This document shows, piece after piece, positions 34,001 to 46,000 of a DNA stretch of 64,000 bases. Below the pieces are notes generated by a model. It had not been told where the DNA came from, searched no databases, and saw nothing but the letters and a program-made list of their open reading frames with translations. Position numbers and translations under genes: made by a program. Origin of the DNA: Cristatella mucedo (Eukaryota; Bryozoa; Phylactolaemata; Cristatellidae); NCBI GenBank assembly GCA_009760855.2, contig WPIO01000007.1:1803001-1867000 (forward strand), read 5' to 3'. Every line of letters starts with the position of its first letter. The stretch's first letter is position 1.

Positions 34001-37000
34001 CCGTAATGCGATCAGAGCTGACCCGTTTCAATTTAATCCAGCTTAGCTAGCGGATACTGTCCAACTGGGGCGCCTAATGAGGCGGTTTGCAGCTCACCTA
34101 TTGGCCCGGCTGAGTGACGTGAGTCCGGCTGAGGCAGAACTACATTGCGGACGTGGCCACGCCCACACTACCAACGCTTCCAAGTAGCAGCTTTCTTGAA
34201 GGCCACCCACTTGGAATATTTTAGATCGTCAGAGGCCGTCAAACTGAGGACAGCCTCATTTTAGGCGAGACCAATCTGGTCAGGATTTCAAAGGCATTAT
34301 TGTCTGTATGAGTGCTTCGGCGTCTCTGGCCTTGTGAGAGCTTTGCTCACAAACCTGCTTGTCAGTAGTAATTGTAGCCTGCTCCGGTGCTTTCTTTATT
34401 TAGATACCCCTACTCCAAGGACTTTCCTTCCCACGCACGAGAGTGGCCACGAGTGACTACAATTGTTACGAAGGACCTTTTACCTAAATAGGTCATTTTT
34501 ACCGTTATGTTTGCCTAGTTGGTTGGTAGGAGGATCATTCCTCCTACACACTGGTTTCATCCCATTAAGATTACCTAACGATGTCGATACCTGTCATCAT
34601 TAGCAATTGGCGTTTCGTACGTTGTAGTGGCAGTGACGCTACCAAACGCGATTTCAGTATCTGGAGGTGGCCTCAGTGGAACTTACCTTCTGGATGCTGT
34701 CCACTTCCATTGGGGTAACTCCAGCGATCGTGGATCAGAGCACACTATTAGAGGAAAAAGATTTCCAATGGAGGTTCGTACTCGTAACAGTAAAAAGCAT
34801 GTCTTGGAAGAGAAGCGTTACCTCTAGCAGCACCAAAATACCGACGCCTCGTAATTATAAAGCACCAGCTTCTCAAACTCCTAAGAAGGAATCCTGACAA
34901 TGAGACCTTCTGCTGCGATGTTGTAACAGCTCCTGCTTTCTGGTCTTCTCCAAGACTATGGCCAGCTAGGCGCCTAGCTCTATGAGGTCCTCTGTGCTAC
35001 CTGGCTACTTCGCTGTTAATCGACCTTTTAGGCATTTTACGTCAAATCACCCGGACCCTTCCAGGGCTTGTCGGATAATCGGATAATATCCAGTGGATTA
35101 TATCCTGGCCAGAGGTCTGCAAGAAGGGCTCGCGCTTGTTTCGATTGATTTTTACTTGCGGCAATGTTCAGCTCCCATCCACCCATGTGTGCTGCATGAG
35201 TTGCGTCCGATGGTGAATTTAAACTTGGAGAGTTGGCTTTCCGAAAGTAGCTTGGAATATGCATCAAATGAGATGCGTTTCACGTGTGCTTGAGTGGTCC
35301 TATTAGGTCCGAACGGTTTGTGTCTTGGCTGGTTTTCGACTTACATCGATTCTTCGCTTAGGCATAGTCAACCAGACTATTTTCTTCGTCTCCGAGATAT
35401 CTCTTTTTCTAGATTTTGAGGAGTCAGAATGATCAATTGTGCAGCGGGATTTCAAGTGAAACCATCTAGCCGTAGAGAAAGGCCTTAATTCTCCATATTT
35501 AGCTATTCTCTAAATAGAGATATTGAGTAGAGCGACCTAGCAGTGGCTTTTATTCCGCTTGCAGATGGGAAAAATTTTGCTGTTTCCTTCAGGTGATAAA
35601 CAGTCACCTTATAATTGCAGTCACTGTGCAATCGTATTTACAAGTTTATATAAAAATTGTTTATTTGAGTACCTTAAGACTGCAGAATCAGCTCTCATCA
35701 ATACTCTAGCGATTCTCGAGAAACGGCGAATCTCTTTCTGCTTGGCGGTGACGCAACTCGAATCACATACTTGCAATTGGTATTCCAGTCTATGACTAGT
35801 GTTTATCAGTAGCCAGGACATCGAGACTTACTAGTTTAAAACGCTCAAGGCAAATCATACTAAAAATGGACTACTTACTGCCCAGGAACTGGAAAGTTAT
35901 CCGAGTCCACAGACAAGCTAAAGACCCTTTCCCAGCAGGCCATGTTCAGCCGACCAACGGCCTTTTATTTTCAATTAAACCGTAGTACGACCCTGTACCG
36001 GTCGTGACATTTTTGCATGGAGAAGTCTTGAGCGACGAAGTGATTAGTCGAAAACGCCAGAGCGTCAGCGTCAGTCTCGAGCGACACAGCTGTAACTGAT
36101 AGTGCAATTCTGAAGAACCTCCCGTTGAAGAAACGTGCACGGCTCCTAGTGCACGATCACTTTCGCCCGTCAGTGGTATAACTGCAGTTTTAATGCGGAA
36201 ACATGGTAGTCCTTTGGCAGCGAAACAAATGTTAAGGTTAGCTGACTCAATAGCCCTATCTCTAATACGTCAGAAGAACCCTCGTGGCTTTTACACCGCT
36301 TACAGCGAGCAATATAAAATTATCACTGCAGAGCTCGAACCCACATTGAAGCCACTCAGAAGCGTCTCCGAAGTAGGAGTACTTCGCCAGCATTGGAACT
36401 GGAGCAATCAACGTCCGGCAATTGGAGGGCTGTGTACCAGCCTCCCTGCTGGCCGATTCTGACGGGCGACGCATGTGCATATACGTCTGTGTGTGTGCAT
36501 CCTTAAGCAGGCGTGGGAGTGTGCATACTTTGGCAGGGTTCGGTTGCTTGTATACGGTTTAGTGTGTGTACATGCGCATTCGGTTGTGAACACAAGCGTG
36601 ATCAGATACATGCCAGCGTTCGATTGATGTGGCAAGCGAGTGTATGTTCGCTGGAGCACCCTTGTGTGCGTGCGCGCGCGTGTGTGTGTGTGTGTGTGTG
36701 TGTGTTTGTACGTGGTGGAACATAGGATGCGCCTGCTGTGAGTGCCTTGTATAGCATCCTTGTAATGTTACTCGCTGCAGTTGCATATAGTCACATACAA
36801 GAGCCGCTTCATTGGTCTGAGCGCAGCTTTAAATAGCAGTGACCGCGAGGCCATCGCAGTTCTCAGCGTTTTTATCGAGGTGAGTGCATGCGAATCACAT
36901 TCTCGCTATTGTTCATTCTGCAATTATTTGCCATCCGTGCCTAAACGCCTTGCTGACGAGCGAAGTCTGCTCCTCTGCAGCTCTGGCATTAGGAGCAATT

Positions 37001-40000
37001 TTTTTTGCAGATCAACGGGAACAGCAGCACCTTGTCTTCCATAAGTGAAATAACTCAAGCTCTACCAGACATTGCCGAATCAGGTCCGATATTGGCTTTT
37101 CATGCTAAAGTTGTATTCATTGAGATATTCATAGATTACGATCATTAACAAGAAACTGAACTCACTATCAGAGTTTTTCTTGGCATGGTGACCACTAGGG
37201 CCCTCACTTGGACCGTCTATTAGGTCATTCAGTCGCAATTAGTCTGCACTTTAGCTCGGTAGGGAATATACTGCTCACTCAATGTGGGAAATCTGGTTGT
37301 CTTGTTCCAAAGTGAGCTTTCATTAGACGACCCCATCAAGTTCACAGCCAAGTCTGCCTACTTTTAGCAACATAACATTGCTTAAAATTGGGCTTGCTGA
37401 GGCAAGGATGCTACATCCGAACTGGTCAATGCATTTGTGACATCCCTTGTTGACTTATGAGACTCACTACGTGCTGATCTTGTGGACTTCAATTAGGCGA
37501 TTAAAGTTACTACAGTCTCTGCAGCTAGGCTTATCTGTGGTGAGTGTCGCAGTTGTCACATGACACCACTTCTCGCCGACCAGCACTTGCTCCCAGTCAA
37601 GCCGGGTATCGACTTCGAGAATCTGTCACTCACTTTTAGGTTTCTTCATTATCGGGCCCCAGCCTATCTATCAGAACTATTCCCCCACCAGGCTAGGCAT
37701 CGTACCACCCGCTTTTCTGAACCGAATCATGTAACTATACCTCGTAGGAATCCAAATCTTCGGGAGGCTGTGCCTGTAGTTCGTATGCTCCCCAAGCCCG
37801 GAACTTGGTACGACTGACGTCTCGATATCCTCTGACTCAATGACGTTTAACAAGAAGTTACAAATGCACCTGTTTATCATAGCGTATAGTGGTTCCGTGC
37901 AATTTTTCTTTTGTGTGCATTCGGGTGCTGACATTCTGCATGGTGCCACTAACCATATTTACATTGTGGAAACATTTCAGGTTTAATCATCTTATGATTG
38001 TTGACTGTTTGCGTATCACCACTAACCATTTGATTCTGCTTCCTTTACAGCATAGCAAAAGTGCCGAGAAAGGGATAAGGTTCTTTTAGGGCACGAAACA
38101 ATTTCAATAATAATAATACTATCATTACTAATTATGGGATTAGGTGAAGAAAAACACAAAATAAGGCACACTTAAAAACAATTAAGGGTAAGTAGATAGC
38201 GTGTGTTGCGATGGTAAGTCACAGATCGTCTTAGTTGTGAAATTCTGAAATATGGAAGGTTATCTTAATATATATATATATATATATATATATGCATATA
38301 TATATATATATATATTAAGTTAACACAAACAAACAAACACACATATATATGCATATATATGTGTGTTTGTTTGTTTGTGTTAACTTAATCTTCCATTCTT
38401 ACAAAACAGAAAATTGTATCTCTTCCTCTGATGGTCTGATGATCTCTGATGGTTGCTTTAGCTTTGTGTTTTTATTGGACAATATTATGTTCTTGTTTGA
38501 GACCTCTAAATCCAGCCAATAAGAAAGACCAACTGAATTGCCTTATCAGCGATTGATATACTGTCGTATTCAGTAAAATTTCATCACTCTACAAAAGTGC
38601 TTCAAGTCCTCATTCAATCGCACGCTATCAAAGAGAATAAATTACTGTGAGCTCGTTTGTATTCGATAGTTTGCAAGGCAGATAATCTAACTTTTTGATG
38701 CCTAAACCACCTCTGGAAATCTGGTAAGCGTGTACAACTGATGTCGATAAAATCTAAATTGCTTACTTTATTTCACTTTGCGTACTTTTTTGTTTATTAT
38801 GTATTCTTTTCCGTTTTTGATCTCACAGTCTTTTTAGATACTGGCGATCTTCATCTGGTGAAGCGCTAAAAGACTTTGCTCTTCTAATAGAAGGTGCAGT
38901 AGTCCGACCGTCATCTTGTGTACGGAATTTAGGTATCCTTCTTAATAACTCCTTTACTTTTCGATTTTTTGTTAAGAAGACCTCCGCAGTAGCCAGCCGG
39001 CCATCACACTCAACCCCGTGTATTACCAGGAAGTATCTACCATGGTGGCTGACTAAAGGTCTCACAAGCTACCTGGTCTGGTCCAGGTCGGACTATTATA
39101 ATTCAGTTTAGGCTGGGTCTTCAAAAAATCATTGCTTCTATGCAGATCTTGATGAGTGGCCTATTTAGCAAATTATGTAGGTTCCATCGTGTTTCTTTTT
39201 TTTGTTGACAGAGCTGCGATAGCCCCTGGTCGATTGAAAAATCTTAGCGCCTCGGTAATACGCTCTCAAGTCAAAATCTAGGTCATGGTCTCGAGTCCAA
39301 CAGCAAGCAGTCCTCTGTTGCCCTCGAGCAAACGGTGTAATAGCTGCCGGGGCTCTTCTTCCGCTACATAAATAAGGCTGCTGGATCAGCTGATGCTTAC
39401 TTTAATTAACAAATAGAAAAATTCTATCTCTGACCCATAAGGCCAGCCATGGCTTAGGTTCTTCATACGCACATTTTTTGCGTAAGTTTTATCATTCCCG
39501 TATCCTAAGGCCTTCTTTGAACTGTTCATTGGCAGTTCTTTTCCTTCGATTAGAGATGGTTGGAGACAGAGGTATTTACTCTGCTAGTCTTAGACTGTGG
39601 AACTCACTTCTAAATTGCTTTGGCAACACTACATACTCTGCTGCTGCCCATTCTTTGACACATCCTTTCCGGCCATCCTGAGCTGCTCCCTCTTTGTAGC
39701 TTGCAATAAGTCTGGTACCTACTGTGTGTGCACCGAAAGCATCGTTAGCTTTGAGTGAGCTTTAAGAAAAATTTCCCGTGTACTACTTACTTAGGCCCTG
39801 TGGCTCTGTTAAGTTGCAGAAGGCAATACTACGTTGCATTACATCGGTGGCCATTTCCAGGTGTAGCATCATTCCAAAATATAGAGAAATTTGAATCAGT
39901 GGTAATCTGGATTTTAGCAACGTCTAGCCTAAGGAAGCGTCAATATATTTTAGCACTGAATACGGAAGTGCGAAAATCTCTCCGCCTCAGGAGTTCAATT

Positions 40001-43000
40001 TTGACTTTAAACAAAAGCCAGACACCAGCGCCTTAACTCAAGATTCTCTTAAGCAGCATCTAGACTGGTGAGCTTTCGGAGTTTAGTAAGGACAGCATAT
40101 TGTGGGTCCTTGTGATTCGTCCTTCATGTGCTTGTGCGTGCTGACACTGTGCATGTCACCCCTAACCATATTATTCATTGTGTTTGTTTTTTTTAAGTAT
40201 GATTTTACTTACCGTTCAATTGCATTTCCCTTTGCATCAAATGTAAAGCGCCTAGAAAAAGATTAAGTTCTCTGAGGGCGCGTTATCAAGTGTATTATTA
40301 TTATTATTATTATTAGTATAACCAGCAAACTTGCCAGAATGTCATCGGGCAATGGCTTGGGGCTGTGGTGGACGGAAGGGATTGACGTGCATAGCTTCGA
40401 CAAATAAGAAAGTTGCCAAATTTGCATAGACATCGCATTTCGTAATAAGACCACAGCATTTAATTACATCTTTCGTATTGTTTTAATGAATTGCCCCCGA
40501 GGAATTTCCAAAGAAAGACGGCTGTTAATGCTGTTTTATGTTGGTGGTAGTAGACTTCTCTAATCAAGCGGCACTTTGGGGCTGGATTCGGTATCTTGGT
40601 AGCTACATGAAGCCGTGAAGAGCTCATTTTTTGAAATGTAGGCCCAGAAGTTGCAAATGCCGTGAGGCTTATTGGTGCCCAAATATTTTGCGTCTGCCTT
40701 CATGTGCAAAATTTCCTGTATATGGCAACTCACGTATACATTTTCAATCACTTCAAACTGTCGTTTCTGCTTCTCGGGTATCCTCTCACAGCTTCTACTG
40801 TTGCATCTGGAAAATGTAAGTCACGTTTGAGTGGATGGGAATATTATACTTGTATATAGGCTGATGCCCCGCCATTTCCACTGTTTTCCGTTTCACAGGC
40901 AAACTTGGCGATCTTCAATAATGAGATCTCTCTAGTTGCCAGATAAATGGAGGTGTACTCTTCTCCCAAAAACTTACTCAAGTACGTACTTGGAGCATTA
41001 CGGACCACGGCTAGTTCGAAACTCGTACGAGCCTGAGACAAGATCGCAAGTGACTCAACTGCGACCATTCGCTAGTCTAGGTACAGCTTTAGCGATGTCG
41101 CCGGATATCGGTGGCTGTGAGCCAGATCCTGGGAGTTGTTCAGATCAGGTCCTGGGTGTTATCAAGAGCTGGAGCCGGAGCGTCAGTTCTGGATCAGTCT
41201 CAATAGACCCCAGACGAAGCATTGCTTTCCCTTAGCCGATTCAAATTAAGCTTATTTGCTTAGACGAAACGTTATCCTTGTGGCTATTCTAAAGATTGAA
41301 TTGGGTTCGGATAGCGTAATTCACTGATGTAAAAAATGCCGATGAAGACTTGTTATGGAAGCTTGTGACAGAAGCTTCTAGCTGTTATAATTTAGAAACC
41401 ACAAGACGACTTTCGTAATTCATAAGCTGGCTGATGTTGAGCACAAACGTTTTATCAGCTACATCCCGTAGAGGCCAACTCATTAGATCATGAAACAATT
41501 GTTTGGTCTTTATTTTAAATCTTCTTGTGTCTCGAATTAGAGGGTATGAGTTTATTTTTCGGAGAGTCACTTAAAGATTTTGTTTAGCCAATTAAAAGAA
41601 AGGTTGAATTCAAAATACTAAGCCTTAACTTTCTGGTGCAGGCGGATCACTTGCGACGAGTCGGACTATCCGCTCGGTTCAAGTACTTGCTCCTACGCCA
41701 CATCACCTGCTGTGCTCATGTGCGTGAGACAATTGGCCAACTGGCAGCCTGTGCAGATGGTATCTAGGTGTCGTTCAGGAGAACAGAGATCAGCTAAGCT
41801 CAGACATCGTTTAGCAGGGAATAAATAGAACCAGCTCATCAGTAGTAATCTTTTACTTGGGGATACGGATCGTGCTTTGCCATTCGTAGATGGCTGCTTC
41901 GTTTCCATTTCAGGGAAAAGTGGTTGAATTGTACCGAGATGGTTTTCTGAATCTTTATTATAGGATCCTCGGTAGTGGTATACCTACCATTGACTGACCT
42001 AGCCCAGGCATTTCGATCAATCATCACCAATTCACCATTTTATCGCTATCTCGGAAGCTCGACGACGCCCGGGTGTAACCAGCAGGTTATATGGACGGTC
42101 TTCAGGGACACCCTCCGTGTCTCAGAGAGCCAGGTTAGTCTCTAAAGACCTGCACAACGCACAGCCACTAGAAGCACGTACAATGTATTCGGTACTCGTT
42201 TCACGAGGTCAAAGGGTAGTGACAAAAGCTAGTGCCTAGCAGCCGACTAGTTGCGGCTATCCAGTGTGTTTAAGATCGCGACTAGAGGATAAGCAAAGTT
42301 TTGTTTACCCCATCTTGTTTTAACATGATAGTTAATCAAATTTCTTCATGATTTCTGTCTTTTCAAGCGGCAGAGACACCCCTCGTCCAAAGTCTTGATC
42401 TTCTAGGTGGGCTCAGAATCTGATAACCGCCGATGGTGCGAATAATATAGCTGCAGGCAAATCTAATCGGTTGGCATGGCCAGCGCATTTGTCGCCAGGT
42501 TTGAATCAACTTATCCAAACACTTCTCAAACACAATTCGAGTAACGGGGCTTATAAAGGTAATAATAATAATACATTTTAGAAAGCACTTTAAAAAAACG
42601 CAATCTCTTTCTAGGCGTTTTACAAGTACTGCAAATGAAGAACGATAAATAAACAACATGAATAGCATGGTTAGAGGTGACATGTACAGACCAGAATTCA
42701 AATCTGGTTAGTGGCAGCATGCAACGGTGTCACCACGCATAAGCATGTCAAGAACGAATCACATGGACCCACTAAATGTTGTTCTAAATAGGTGCATTTT
42801 TAGTTTCTTTTGAAATTTGGTCAAGTAGGGAGTGTATTCCAGCCTTTAGGAGCATGCAAACTAAAGGCAGGGTCTGCAAAGGATTTGAGGTTGGTACGAG
42901 GTATAGTTTAACACATCGATTACGAAAAGCAGGTGGAACGATGCATAGCCTGGTTGCTGCGAAGATCTCATAGGTAGGCGGGAGTCAAAGAATGATAGGA

Positions 43001-46000
43001 TCTGAAAGTGAGCGACAAAACCTTGAGTTCGAGGCGTTACTTGACTGTAAGCCAGTGCAGGTCGGCGATAAGTGGTGTGATGTGGCGACTGCGACGTCCA
43101 CGATAGTCAAGCCTAGCTGTAGAGTTTTGCACCAGCTGTGAGCGCCTGAGTGCACAGGCCGGTAGGCCAGCAAGCAGTGAGTTATAGAAGTCAAGACGGG
43201 ATGTCACAAATACATGGACCAATGTAGATTTGGTATCTCTGTCTAAACAAGCCCGAATTTCAGCTATGTTATGTAGCTGAGGGTAGGCAGACTTGACTGT
43301 GGAGCTGATGTGGTCGTCTAATGAGAGATCACTTTAGAACTTGACACCTAGATTTCGTGCAGATTTAACAGGAGATATGCTGGCAGGGCCGATTTTGACC
43401 CTTAGCCTTCCACTTCCTGAATTACACTTGGTCTACCCATAAACAGTATGTTGGTCTTATCATCATTCAGTTAAAGAAAATCTGCTCCAAAATATATGGG
43501 AATTTCATCAATTCATGCAGCAAGGGAGTTGAGAGAAATTAAAATGCTGGAGGGCTGGGAGATATGTAATTTAATGTAATGTATCTCCGTCAGTAACTCC
43601 ACAAAGTCATAAAGACCTTGTGGGTGTTACGCAGGAGAGTTTTGTATAGCGCACTCACAGCCTAAGCAGCTTTCGGTACGCATTCGGTAGCCAACAGACT
43701 TCGTCTCACGCAACAGAGAGAAAGTGGGAAGCATAGCAGAGTTAGGAGAGCAGTTGAGGTAGTGAGTAGCATAGAAGTAGCAGTTCAGGACCACTGAAAA
43801 AGATGTGCCATAGTCGGCAGTTGGAGAGTAGATGTAAGAATTGTGGAAGCGAGTTCCACAGTCTAGGACCTGCAGAGCTAAAGCTTCTGTCACCAACTGT
43901 CTTTAAGCGGAGGAATGGGACAGCTAACTTATTGTCCACACAGGAGATATCAAAGAAAAAGTACAACTGAATGGCAGCCTCATAAAATTGAAAGCCTAGA
44001 TTTTGCTTGGCAATCGCATCGGCAAGAGGGATAGTATTAACCTTGAAAGTAATTGGAACAAGCAGGGAGCCCTGAGGTACCTCATATTTTAGGGGTCCCT
44101 TGGATGATGTTTGTTCATTCACATCAACACCCTGGAGTCTTCCACGAGATAGGACCTGAACTATGGCAGAGCAGTGCCAGAGATACCCAGGCGAAATGAG
44201 AGGTGCTCAAGAAATACTTGGCGATCGATAGTATCAAAATCTGCCCAGAGATCGAGCAAAACAAGCAGAGATACTCCAGATCGAGCAAATAAAATCAGGG
44301 ATACGCTATGTCTGCATTCCTAAGCAGGTCATTGTACACCCTAAGCAATGGTGACTCTGTGGAGTGATTTACTTAAAACCAGACTGGAACTTACTAGCAA
44401 TTTTTGAAGTTCCAAAATGAGCAGCTAGTCTGCCACGACTCATTCCAGTGTATTTGATAGGAATGGTAGAATGGATACTGGGCGTAAGTTGCTCAAGTTC
44501 TCTTGGTCTAGTGCGGCTTTCTTGATTAGTGGCCTGACTACAGCCTTTTTGAAAGGTGCTGGGACATGACCTGAGGCTAACGACATATTTAGGATGTTAA
44601 TTATGCATACGCATGGCAGCAGCAGATCAGCACATTTTAAAAGCAGGACAGTGGAAATAGGGTCCAGAGGACGCCTTCTTTGATTGGGATATGAACTTCA
44701 GGACGAGGTCACTAGTGACCTCTTTGAATGTAGACATTGAGCTGCTGCATGAACTTAAGGGACAGGGTTTCAGGGCGGATTCTGCCATCTCAGGGATGGA
44801 TTCCCTGATCATGTCTATCTTTTTGACAAAGAATGTAGAGTGGCGATCCACTAAATCATTCTCTCTACTTGAAGCAACTGTACAGACGAGTGAGGATACA
44901 AGAGAGGTCAGATCTTGCCATTAGTGATTGATTATGTTTACTCTTTGTTTACCTTCACACAACTAGTTTACATCCATAGTAAAATAGCCAGAACTATCAT
45001 AATCTTGAGTAGGTGCGGCATCTACATCGGCTGACGCAGTGTGTACAAGGTGTAATTCCTGAGCAGAGCTGACTGTCGTCCTAGGAAGGTGATTGTGATT
45101 AAGAAATTTTACACTAGCGAATTTCCAGCCTGCATCCTTCCTGCAAGCTCGATCTAGAGAAACATGATTGGGAGCCAACAGTCAAAGAAGCAGCTAAAAA
45201 GTCATAAGTTAAAGCTTCTTCTTTACCTTTTCTGCCCTTTCCGCACAGTCAGCTCGTTGGCTTTCAGGAACCTTTCAAACATGACATCTTCCTCAAAGTC
45301 TGACCAAAATAGAAAGGATGTCTGGTTCAATCTGACAGATTAAAAGCATTTATAAACCAACCTTGAAGCCAGAGATTTTAGAAACATAGGTAACACTGAT
45401 AAGCGAGTAGTGTCACAAAATATCAAATGCTTTTTGGATAATGATTAACCCGCATGTTTTTGAATATCGATGAAGTTCCTAGATCCCTTTTCGTAAACTT
45501 GAAAAAAAATTTAATGATGATAATGATAATGATGATATTAATATATTTGAAAAAACTTCCTCAGAGAACTCAATCTCTTACTAGGTGCTTTACATTTGCT
45601 GCAAAGGAAGCACAATCGAATGGTTAGCTGTAGCATGCTCAATAAAAACCAAGAATAACATGGTTGAGGGTGACATGCACAGGGTCAGCATCCAAGTGTG
45701 GTTAGTGACAGCACGAACAGTGTCAGCACGCATAAGCACATAAAGGACGAATCGCATGCCGTGACAAATAGGTGAGCGGACTTTGATGCAAGCAGCCTAA
45801 TACCCTTTGAAGTGGGAGGGGAATGCAAAATTAAGACAACCGCAGTTATGATGGCAGCTTAATTCGCGTGCTTCTTTGCTTACCCCAATTGTTCGCTCGT
45901 TTGTTTACTTGCATCAGCGTCTCAACACCTAAATCAATTATTTGCCTATCACATAAAGAGAACTAAATCTCTAACATAGAGATGCTTCGACATATTATTT

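Noticed and set aside
34649-34773. Shorter carbonic anhydrase exon using the acceptor at 34657
   Set aside because: It would remove the [10 protein letters not shown] strand. The acceptor at 34627 keeps it and matches the phase of exon 3.
40760-40815. Possible carbonic anhydrase exon with YPLTAST and an apparent donor
   Set aside because: The resemblance to GSLTTP is superficial, the phase does not fit, and the real exon with SSTTPGC is at 41964-42133.
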